Below are positions 24,174-31,597 of a stretch of DNA of 64,000 bases, in pieces (within the stretch, counting starts at the first letter, position 1; each line of letters starts with the position of its first letter). This DNA comes from Paenibacillus sp. UNC499MF. GTDB lineage: Bacteria > Bacillota > Bacilli > Paenibacillales > NBRC-103111. The notes beneath the pieces are model-generated. The model ran no database searches. It saw only the letters and a program-made list of their open reading frames with translations, and was not told the origin of the DNA. The DNA lies in the NCBI RefSeq assembly GCF_900107975.1, contig NZ_FNVF01000003.1, positions 501,155 through 565,154 of the forward strand, in the 5' to 3' direction. The position numbers were made by a program, and so were the translations under genes.

Positions 24174-26102
24174 TTACGCACTCCTCTCAAAGTACCGTAA
24201 AATGGCCATTACTTCGCCTTCCGTCGCATGGATGCGATGTTCGGAAAGCAGCATTTTTAATTCCTCCGCCAGTTCGCCTTCCGCCCCTTCGGCTGCAGGT
24301 GCGGCCCCCGTCTGGATATAAGCCGTATCGAACGCGATGCGGTTCATCATGAAAAGCAGATGAAGCGTCAAGCCTTCGAGTCTTTCCTCATTCAGATACG
24401 GGGTAAAACGCGTCCGGATCGCCCGGCTCAGTTCAAAGCCTCTCCAGATTATATCCTGGAACTTTTGTTCCAGATAGGAAAGTTCGGGCCTCTGGAGGCT
24501 CGATGACCGGACCTCCGAGTTACTTCCCGCGTCTTCTTGCTTCTCCAGGTTTTCAAGTCTCAGCCGGATCGATTTAAAATCGTTCTTGTCCGGAATCGGA
24601 TTGACGACCACGACAGGTACGGACGCTTCAATCGGGAATATGCTGATGACCAGATCGAAATCGCCGCCGGCCTGCTTGTCAAACTCCATTACGGAACAGA
24701 AGGCCGCGACCTGGAGTGTCTTGATTTCATTCTCAATGACCGTCTTCAAAAGCTTGGATGTCCCCCGGCCGGTTCCACATACGACCAGCGCCCGGTACCG
24801 CTGTACTTCCTGCCTTCGTTCGAAAGCGGCCTGGAAATGAAGGACGATATAAGCGATGTCCGAAGCCGACAGCAGAATGCCGTAAGGAGAAAATACTTCT
24901 CTGCAGGCGGAGCTTACGGTTTCGAACATGCTCCGGTAAGATCGCAGTATTTCTTGAAGCAGCGGATTCGGTTCCGCGACTCCGTAGCTGTATTTGTTCA
25001 ATTTGTCCGCAATATGCGCATGAAGATGCTGAATGAGATCCGGATCTTTGCGGAACCGGACATGAACCGACTCGCTGACTCTGTCAATAAGCTTCTTCGT
25101 CACGGCAAACGCGTCGGGCAGCTGCGCCCCTTCTTCATCCCGCTCCTTGAGCAGCGGGGGAATCAGGCCGATCGCCGGCAGGCTGATATAGCGGATATTT
25201 TCCTCGGATAGAGGAAGCTCCAGTTCCGCAAACAGTCCCGTTAGCTTCTGCCGGAACAAATCCGAGATGCTCAGATGGTAGCCCGCCAGCGTCCGCTGAT
25301 CGAAGGCGACGGCGCGTTCGCCCGGATCGGAGGCGGCTTGTTCCTCCGCCTCCGCCGTGTATTGTCTTTGAATGACGATGCAGAGCCGGATGAACACTCC
25401 GATGATCGCGTTGTCCGTCAGCAGCAGCTGAGTCTTCTCCCGGATTTCGCGGACCAGCGAGCCGACTTCCTCGAACACGCGGTCGAGATCGCGCACCGGC
25501 TGCAGAAACCATTCCAGCAGCTTGCTGAAGTGAAGGTGCGGCCGGCGTTCCTGCACGACCCCCTGCACGATCTGGAACATGTCGTTCCCGTCCAGCAGGT
25601 CCTGAATCACATGCTCCAGGACGGCGCGCCTTCTCATTTCGGAACCGCTTACCCGGATTCCGTGGCGGGTCCGGCTGAGAGTCAGGTCCGAGCCCGCAAG
25701 CAGCTGATCGGCCAAAGCCAGATCCGCCTGAACGGTGTTCCGGCTTACGTCGTGCTTGGCGACGAGTTCGCCGATAGTGAGGTAGCCGTCCAGGAGCAGA
25801 AGATCGATCAGCATATGCCTCATCCGCCCCTGCTGGTTCAGAAAGACGTGCTCGCCGACCGCATCCAGTTTCTCCAGCAAATGAATGCGCTCCGTATCGG
25901 TGCAGTCGATCCAGATTCCCCGGCTCGGCTTCGAGAGCAGTTCGATCTGTTCCTGCTGAAGCCAGAGCCGGATCGTTTCCAGATCGTATTTGACGGTCCG
26001 TTCGCTGACTTGAAACTCTTCCGCACATTCCTTGATGCGGAGCGGACTGTGGGAATAGACGATTTTTTTGAGCAGTGCACGAGATCGCGTTGTGAGCGTC
26101 AT
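24174..26102 (-). CDS. PRD-containing transcriptional activator (MtlR/LicR type) with EIIB domain
   Basis: Regulator of 642 aa. Domains in order: HTH (residues 5-60, ECAEEFQVSERTVKYDL), second HTH (about 95-150, IGELVAKHDVSRNTVQADL), two PRDs (about 200-430), an EIIB-like domain with VVCGTGRGTSKLLK (about 455-530), and a C-terminal helical segment. The EIIB Cys is intact. Where MtlR/ManR carry an EIIA domain, this protein ends with YLNEERLEGLTLHLLFMMNR, which looks like a third PRD. The HTH domains point to DNA binding rather than antitermination. It heads the block and has its own extended -10. It would activate the downstream genes according to PTS phosphorylation state. Confidence 0.85.
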   Translation of the reverse strand: MTLTTRSRALLKKIVYSHSPLRIKECAEEFQVSERTVKYDLETIRLWLQQEQIELLSKPSRGIWIDCTDTERIHLLEKLDAVGEHVFLNQQGRMRHMLIDLLLLDGYLTIGELVAKHDVSRNTVQADLALADQLLAGSDLTLSRTRHGIRVSGSEMRRRAVLEHVIQDLLDGNDMFQIVQGVVQERRPHLHFSKLLEWFLQPVRDLDRVFEEVGSLVREIREKTQLLLTDNAIIGVFIRLCIVIQRQYTAEAEEQAASDPGERAVAFDQRTLAGYHLSISDLFRQKLTGLFAELELPLSEENIRYISLPAIGLIPPLLKERDEEGAQLPDAFAVTKKLIDRVSESVHVRFRKDPDLIQHLHAHIADKLNKYSYGVAEPNPLLQEILRSYRSMFETVSSACREVFSPYGILLSASDIAYIVLHFQAAFERRQEVQRYRALVVCGTGRGTSKLLKTVIENEIKTLQVAAFCSVMEFDKQAGGDFDLVISIFPIEASVPVVVVNPIPDKNDFKSIRLRLENLEKQEDAGSNSEVRSSSLQRPELSYLEQKFQDIIWRGFELSRAIRTRFTPYLNEERLEGLTLHLLFMMNRIAFDTAYIQTGAAPAAEGAEGELAEELKMLLSEHRIHATEGEVMAILRYFERSA

Positions 26103-26138
26103 GATATCCCCTCCTGCATATTCATCCTGTTAACGTCT

Positions 26139-26144
26139 ATTGTA
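26139..26144 (-). promoter_or_regulatory. Extended -10 promoter of the PRD activator gene
   Basis: Minus-strand TGGTACAAT, an extended -10 with TACAAT at 26139-26144 and no good -35. It sits about 40 bases before the activator ATG, in the 194-base gap after the Enzyme I gene. Confidence 0.45.
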
Positions 26145-26296
26145 CCACTACCCGCCCGCCGGTACGGAAGAAAAACGAGTCTTTTCCCTAACGGTCCGTC
26201 ATCTCGGTTACCGCGGATTTCATTTCCATGCGCGCGTTTTTTCTCTTGAAGGTATTTATAGACTTACCGGTATATCGGGCCGGCCCGCGCAAAAGT

Positions 26297-28051
26297 TTAC
26301 AGCCACTCCGCAACGGCCGGGACCCGGCTTAAGATATGACGGCGGATTTCCTCGGCCGTGTCCAGTTCCAGCGCTTCGTCCGCCAGACGGCTCAGCTCGC
26401 TCCGGTCCAGCTTGTGCATCAGCGCCCGCGCCTGAGCGACGGAGCCGCTTCCCATGCTGAACTCATCCAGCCCCATGCCCAGCAGCAGCGGGATGGCGAT
26501 TACGCTGCCGGCCATTTCGCCGCACATGCCTACCCAGCGGCCTTTCGCATGCGCCGCCGTGATGACGTGGCGGATCAGCCGGAGCACCCCCGGATTGAAC
26601 GGTTCGCTCAAATGCGCGACCGTTTCGTTCATCCGGTCCGCCGCCATCATGTACTGCACGAGGTCATTGGTGCCGATGCTGAAGAAGTCGGCTTCGCGCG
26701 CCAGCTGATCGGCCGCCATACCCGCCGCCGGCACCTCGATCATGATGCCCACCTCGACGCCGGCTGCGTAGCTGACGCCTTCGGCATCCAGCTCCGCTTT
26801 CGCTTCGGCCAGGACCGCATTCGCCTGGCGGAGCTCCTCAATGTTGGAGATCATGGGGTACATGATCTTCACATTGCCGTAAGCGCTCGCACGGAGTATC
26901 GCGCGCAGCTGCGTGCGGAACAGATCTTTCCGGTCCAGGCAGAGGCGGATGGCGCGATAGCCCAGGAACGGGTTCGCTTCCTTCGGCAGGCTCAGATAAG
27001 GCAGTTCCTTATCGCCGCCGATGTCCAGCGTCCGGATGACGACCGGCCGGCCGGCGAACATTTCGGCCACGATCTTGTAGGCCAGAAACTGCTCTTCCTC
27101 TGTTGGCATCGAATCGCGCCCCATGTACAGGAACTCCGTCCGGTACAGCCCGATGCCCTCTGCCCCGCCGTCTCTGGCGGCCTGGGCGTCCTGCGGGCTG
27201 CCGATATTAGCGGCAAGCTCGACATGATGCCCGTCCGCGGTTTCCGTCGGGCGGCCGATATAGGCGCCCAGCCGGGAGCGGCGCTCTTCGTACCGGGCCT
27301 GTTTGCCCCGGTACAGCTCCAGAAGCCCGGCATCGGGATTGATGTGGACGGTGCCTTCGCCCCCGTCCACGATCACGTAGTCGCCGGGCTGCACCCGTGC
27401 CGCTCCCGCGCCCATGCCGACGACCGCCGGAATTTCCAGGGAGCGGGCCATGATCGCCGAATGCGAGGTCCGCCCGCCCACCGCCGTAACGAAGCCGGCG
27501 ATGCGGCTGCGGTCGAGCCGCACCGTATCCGAGGGCGTCAGGTCATGGGCGAAGAGGACGACCGCTTCGCCGTCCCCGCCGATGTCGCCTGCGGATTCCC
27601 CGCGCAGCAGGCGCTGCAGGCGGCCCGCCACGTCGCGGATGTCCGAGGCGCGCTCGCGCATGTACGGGTCGCTCATGTTCTCGAACAGCTCCACGAGCGC
27701 CTTCGCCGCGTCCTCTACGGCGGCTTCGGCGTTCAGCCGCTCCGTGCGGATGGCGTCGGCCGCCGCCCCCACGAAGTCGTCGTCTTCGAGCAGCAGCATG
27801 TGCGTTTCGAAAATTTCGGCGTGAGCCTCACCCAGTTTGAGAGCGGTTTCTTCTTTGAGGCACTGAAGCTCGTCGAGAGCTTCCCTTGTCTTCTCTTCCA
27901 GCCTTGCAGCTTCAGCCGCGGTTTCTTCTTCAGCCAGCGTTCTGCGCTGCGCTTTCTCTGCCTGAGGCTGCCACAAATGTGCCTTCCCCATCGCGTAGCC
28001 GGGTGCGGCCGCGATGCCCTTCACGCTTTCCGTTTCTCTCTCCACTATCAT
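26297..28051 (-). CDS. ptsI: PTS Enzyme I (phosphoenolpyruvate-protein phosphotransferase)
   Basis: Cytoplasmic enzyme of 584 aa that autophosphorylates from PEP and passes the phosphate to HPr. The phospho-histidine is His197 in VGGRTSHSAIMARS. The PEP-binding barrel carries GIGLYRTEFLYM, MYPMISNIEELRQAN and the catalytic Cys region GMCGEMAGS. Length and domain order are normal. It follows HPr by 8 bases, and AGGTGA precedes the ATG. It is unusually alanine- and arginine-rich compared with typical Bacillales EI. Next to a specialised operon it may be a dedicated second EI; whether the genome has another cannot be seen here. Confidence 0.95.
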   Translation of the reverse strand: MIVERETESVKGIAAAPGYAMGKAHLWQPQAEKAQRRTLAEEETAAEAARLEEKTREALDELQCLKEETALKLGEAHAEIFETHMLLLEDDDFVGAAADAIRTERLNAEAAVEDAAKALVELFENMSDPYMRERASDIRDVAGRLQRLLRGESAGDIGGDGEAVVLFAHDLTPSDTVRLDRSRIAGFVTAVGGRTSHSAIMARSLEIPAVVGMGAGAARVQPGDYVIVDGGEGTVHINPDAGLLELYRGKQARYEERRSRLGAYIGRPTETADGHHVELAANIGSPQDAQAARDGGAEGIGLYRTEFLYMGRDSMPTEEEQFLAYKIVAEMFAGRPVVIRTLDIGGDKELPYLSLPKEANPFLGYRAIRLCLDRKDLFRTQLRAILRASAYGNVKIMYPMISNIEELRQANAVLAEAKAELDAEGVSYAAGVEVGIMIEVPAAGMAADQLAREADFFSIGTNDLVQYMMAADRMNETVAHLSEPFNPGVLRLIRHVITAAHAKGRWVGMCGEMAGSVIAIPLLLGMGLDEFSMGSGSVAQARALMHKLDRSELSRLADEALELDTAEEIRRHILSRVPAVAEWL

Positions 28052-28059
28052 CCGGTCAC

Positions 28060-28317
28060 CTATTCAAGTACGGACTCGAGCATGGTTCCCAGCTCGTTTA
28101 CCGCTTCTTCTTCCTGTTCGCCGGAAGCTTTAACCGTTACTTTATCCCCGTAACGCATTTCCAGGGAAAGCAGACCGACGATGCTTTTCGCATTAACGCT
28201 TTTGTCTCCCTTGGTAATCGTAATATCACATGTAAACGCTTTTGCTTTTTTCATAAGTGCCCCTGCGGGACGCGAGTGAATACCTAACGGATTCTGTACG
28301 GAAAACTCTTTCTCCAT
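28060..28317 (-). CDS. ptsH: PTS phosphocarrier protein HPr
   Basis: Phosphocarrier of 85 aa. The active histidine is His14 in NPLGIHSRPAG, phosphorylated by Enzyme I. The regulatory serine is Ser45 in NAKSIVGLLSLEM, the HPr-kinase site used in CcpA control, so this is a true HPr rather than Crh. The start at 28317 has AAGGAG 7 bases upstream; the frame is open to 28443 but the extra residues are not HPr-like. It is followed directly by ptsI. A cre-like site lies about 80 bases upstream of the start. Confidence 0.95.
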   Translation of the reverse strand: MEKEFSVQNPLGIHSRPAGALMKKAKAFTCDITITKGDKSVNAKSIVGLLSLEMRYGDKVTVKASGEQEEEAVNELGTMLESVLE

Positions 28318-28396
28318 CTGTGGTATCTCCTTCCGATTTGAAGCTGGTTTCTGCTTAAACTTTTTGTAAAGGAAAGGTTCCTGTAAGCCCAAGATA

Positions 28397-28412
28397 ACGC
28401 AACCGCTTCCAA
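28397..28412 (-). promoter_or_regulatory. cre-like site (CcpA) upstream of ptsH
   Basis: TTGGAAGCGGTTGCGT on the minus strand fits WTGNAANCGNWNNCWW at all but one position. It lies 80-95 bases before the HPr start. A clear promoter was not found beside it. Confidence 0.55.
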
Positions 28413-28428
28413 CTGAAAAGATCAAACC

Positions 28429-28452
28429 TTTTGCACCATCCACGGTGCAAAA
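28429..28452. promoter_or_regulatory. Perfect 9-base-arm dyad upstream of ptsH
   Basis: TTTTGCACC-N6-GGTGCAAAA, about 17 bases upstream of the cre-like site. It touches the tail of the preceding terminator. Symmetry and spacing suit a dimeric regulator; the PRD activator of the block is one candidate. Confidence 0.5.
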
Positions 28453-28491
28453 AGAAACCGGGTCTGGGAAAATAGTCCCAAACCCGGTTCT
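28447..28491 (-). terminator. Terminator of the MFS gene
   Basis: GAACCGGGTTTGGGA / CCCAGACCCGGTTTC hairpin followed by CTTTTTG on the minus strand, 23 bases past the MFS stop. Confidence 0.85.
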
Positions 28492-28513
28492 TCAGTTGCC
28501 GCCATGCAGGGAA

Positions 28514-29761
28514 TTACGCCGGAAAATTAGGCGGTTGAGGCAGATGCCCTTCCCCCGCGGAAGGCTCCGTTTCTTCTCTTTTTTTACGGACGTCGGCCAT
28601 CAGCCTGACTGCTTTCGCCTGTACGACCGGAATGGAAATAAGACTGACGAGCGTGATTCCGATAATGGAAATATACAGCCAGCCCTCCAGTTTATCCAAA
28701 GACATAATGAACATCAGCAGCACGATCCGCATTCCGACCAGCATCGTTTCCCGCCAGATGAGAAAGGCCGCTTTTCTGCCCGGAGTATAGTCTTCAATAC
28801 ATTGAAACTGCTGGGCGTTCCAGATCATCGCAAAGAAAAACATGCCGAACGCCGTAAGCACATTCGAAAGGATCAGCAGCGGTTTAAGGGGAAACATCGC
28901 AATCACAAATCCGGCCGAAAGCAGAATAACGCCGAGCCAGAGACAGAAATTATCGTTCCATTTGAACTTCCGGTACAGAACAAGCCCGAGAAAAGCCGAC
29001 CCCGTATACAGCAAATTCAGCAGCGCGATAAGCAGCTTATCCTGGGTGACCGTGAATGTGAAAACGAGCGTAAACAGGTTTTGAAACTGCAGGAATACGC
29101 CTCCCGCCAAAATCGAAAGGATCAGCCAGACGGAATGGCGGCCTCCGAAAACCCGCTTCCATTGAAGCTGCTGCCAGAAGCCCATGGGGGGCGTTTCCGT
29201 TCTAGGCAGGGCTATACGAGGCATCGTGGCCGAGAAAACCAGCATGACGATCAGGAAGACAAACATCAGAACAAACGAACTCTCATACCCGAACCAGCCG
29301 ATAAATTGGGCTGAAATAATGGGGATAACCATAGACAATATCGACGCGATGAGGTTGTTGGCCGCGAAAAAGGAAGCGATTTCAGTTCCTTTACCTGAAA
29401 AAGAGACGCTCAAATTTTGGGCGACCGTATAAAACCCCCACATGAGACCGACCGGAAATCCGATAAGGGCGATCCACACAATCCGGTTCTCCAGCGTCAG
29501 GAACGTCAGCATAATAAACGCGGCCGCTCCCCCGAAGGCGGACAAGGCAAGCAGCAGGCGGATCGTGCTGTGATAAAGCAGTTTCGCCCCGAGAACGAAC
29601 GAAAATCCCCAGCCGATAAACATCACCATGTTGAACCAGGATATTTCAAAAATGCTGGTGTTGGCCTGCCAGATGTACAGATTCACGAAAATCCCGATGT
29701 AAATAAAAATGATGGACGAAACAAAATTCATGATGAGCATTTTTCGCATGTTCGTCGACAA
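28514..29761 (-). CDS. MFS transporter of unknown substrate
   Basis: Major facilitator-type membrane protein of about 415 aa with about 12 hydrophobic helices and a soluble C-terminal tail (KKREETEPSAGEGHLPQ). Motif A is degenerate, so the subfamily is not one of the well-known drug pumps. A TTG at 29761 is chosen because GAAGGG lies 8 bases upstream. A GTG at 29770 is too close to that ribosome site and the ATG at 29749 is too far. It is monocistronic and ends at a clear terminator before the HPr gene. It could still be related to the neighbouring catabolic block, but there is no direct evidence. Confidence 0.75.
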   Translation of the reverse strand: MSTNMRKMLIMNFVSSIIFIYIGIFVNLYIWQANTSIFEISWFNMVMFIGWGFSFVLGAKLLYHSTIRLLLALSAFGGAAAFIMLTFLTLENRIVWIALIGFPVGLMWGFYTVAQNLSVSFSGKGTEIASFFAANNLIASILSMVIPIISAQFIGWFGYESSFVLMFVFLIVMLVFSATMPRIALPRTETPPMGFWQQLQWKRVFGGRHSVWLILSILAGGVFLQFQNLFTLVFTFTVTQDKLLIALLNLLYTGSAFLGLVLYRKFKWNDNFCLWLGVILLSAGFVIAMFPLKPLLILSNVLTAFGMFFFAMIWNAQQFQCIEDYTPGRKAAFLIWRETMLVGMRIVLLMFIMSLDKLEGWLYISIIGITLVSLISIPVVQAKAVRLMADVRKKREETEPSAGEGHLPQPPNFPA

Positions 29762-29977
29762 CGGATTCACCCTTCCGGCTCAAGCATCCAATCGATCGGG
29801 AAAGTTTTCCGATTCTCAAGCCCTGTTCGCATTATAAGCATAAGTTGTATACGCGTCCATGATTAAATTTGTTAATATCCGCGATTATTTTTTTATAAAG
29901 GGACAACCCCCCAATCCTCCCTATCTTCCGGTTCATAGCATAGAGAGATTTCTAAACGAAACCGGGAGGAATGAGCC

Positions 29978-31195
29978 ATGACGACTTGGATCGCCACACT
30001 CGCTTTTATTGCCGCGGCAGCCTTCGTTTATCTGATTTTCCGTATAAAAAAACAGCCGAAAGAACCCCATCGGCCGTTCCAGCTGATCGTAAAGTTCAAG
30101 CCGGAAACACCGGAAGAGCTTATCTCGAAGCTTCATAAGAAGTACAAATGCAAGGTGCTGGAGCAATGCAGCACGCTCGGTCACCAGGTTCTGTTCACAA
30201 AGCAGCCTCTGCTCAAAACGATTAAAAAGTATGAAAAACATGACGTTGTGGAGTATGCGGAACTGAATTATATTTATCAGGCGTTCGATTTCCCTCCCGC
30301 CGCCGGCAAAAAACAGGGGAAAGGCCCGTCCTCTCCGGATACGGAAGCGTTTGCGATCCCCAACGATCCTTATTTCAGCCTCTATCAGTACGGTCCGCAG
30401 AAGATTTCGGCGCCTTCGGCTTGGGATGTTGCGCAGAGCGGCAGCTCCATCGTCATCGCCGTCCTGGATACGGGGGTCGAGCTGACTCATCCGGACCTGG
30501 CCGCGCATCTGGTTGCCGGGTACGATTATGTGGACAACGATTCGAACCCGAGCGACGGCAACGGACACGGCACCCATGTGGCGGGCATTGCCGCAGCCGT
30601 TACGAACAACGGGATCGGCATCGCCGGCGTCGCCCCGCTCGCTTCCATCCAGCCGATCCGGGTCCTTGACAACGCCGGCAACGGAACGGTCAGCAACATT
30701 TCCAACGCGATCATTTATGCTTCTTTCTTCGGCGCTCAGGTCATCAATCTTAGCCTCGGCTCTCCTTACAGCTCGACTACTCTCCAATACGCGCTCGACT
30801 ACGCCTGGGGCAAGGGCTCTGTCATAGTGGCGTCCGCCGGGAACGACGGAAGCATGACGCCCAACTATCCGGCCGCTTACTCAACCGTCATTTCGGTAGC
30901 TTCCACGGATTCGGCCGACAACATTTCCTCCTTCTCCAACCGCGGAAGCTGGGTGCAGGTCGCCGCGCCCGGGACGACGATCCTCTCGACATTCCCCGGC
31001 TCAAGCTATGCCTACCTCAGCGGGACGTCCATGTCCGCTCCCCACGTGTCGGGTCTGGCCGCTCTCCTTGCGGGACAGGGACGCACGAATGCGCAGATCC
31101 GCGACGCGATTCTGTTTAACGCCGATCCGATCGCCGGAACAGGCACGTACTGGGTGTACGGCCGGGTTAACGCCGACCGCGCGGTACGGTCTTAA
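29978..31195 (+). CDS. Subtilisin-like serine protease (peptidase S8, thermitase type)
   Basis: Serine protease of 405 aa. An N-terminal hydrophobic segment (residues 4-22) acts as signal or anchor, and a propeptide-like region follows (LIVKFKPETPEELISKL, to about residue 95). The catalytic domain has Asp in IAVLDTGVELTHPDL, His in GNGHGTHVAGIAAA, oxyanion Asn in SAGNDGS and Ser in SGTSMSAPHVSGLAAL. Short length and the thermitase-like GVAPLASIQPIRVLDNAGNG segment fit the fervidolysin/thermitase group. The ATG has GGGAGG 6 bases upstream. It is monocistronic and ends at a strong terminator. The first helix lacks a clear signal-peptidase site, so the protein may stay membrane-tethered. Confidence 0.92.
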   Translation: MTTWIATLAFIAAAAFVYLIFRIKKQPKEPHRPFQLIVKFKPETPEELISKLHKKYKCKVLEQCSTLGHQVLFTKQPLLKTIKKYEKHDVVEYAELNYIYQAFDFPPAAGKKQGKGPSSPDTEAFAIPNDPYFSLYQYGPQKISAPSAWDVAQSGSSIVIAVLDTGVELTHPDLAAHLVAGYDYVDNDSNPSDGNGHGTHVAGIAAAVTNNGIGIAGVAPLASIQPIRVLDNAGNGTVSNISNAIIYASFFGAQVINLSLGSPYSSTTLQYALDYAWGKGSVIVASAGNDGSMTPNYPAAYSTVISVASTDSADNISSFSNRGSWVQVAAPGTTILSTFPGSSYAYLSGTSMSAPHVSGLAALLAGQGRTNAQIRDAILFNADPIAGTGTYWVYGRVNADRAVRS

Positions 31196-31597
31196 GATAA
31201 GCTGCTTCTTTCGAAACCCCGATTACCAGACGGTCGTTAGTTTCTGCCAGATTCCTTATTTGAACAGGCGTATTGGCGAATCGCTCCTCATCCGGTCATT
31301 CTTCATCCGGTCGGCGCACAGGCCCCTCTCTCCTCGGCTTAACATGCCTGTTCCAATTAAAGCTCCCTTACCGGGAGCTTTTTTTTAACAGCTTCCGTTC
31401 TAATTCGGCAGGCCACGGGCCATTCGATTGGAGAGCTTCTCCAAATCTTTTGATTTTCTTGGAAATAAACCGCTTTCAGCCCGTCATGTCCCCCGTACGG
31501 CTTCTTTTCCCCTTATATGAGGCTCTATCTGCCTTGCCCACCGTTTCCATTGCCCTTTACAATAAAGAAATGAGTTTATCCCTGAGGAGGTGGTGGC
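31196..31597 (+). other. Intergenic region between subtilase and ABC exporter
   Basis: It contains the subtilase terminator (31361-31386). The Shine-Dalgarno GAGGAGG sits just before the exporter ATG at 31598. No further gene or clear promoter is seen in the 210 bases between. Confidence 0.4.
31361..31386 (+). terminator. Terminator of the subtilase gene
   Basis: AGCTCCC-loop-GGGAGCT followed by eight T. Confidence 0.9.

Noticed and set aside
26336-28153. A 605-codon plus-strand open frame over ptsI
   Set aside because: Antisense to Enzyme I, without ribosome site or family motif; the codon bias of the EI gene explains it.
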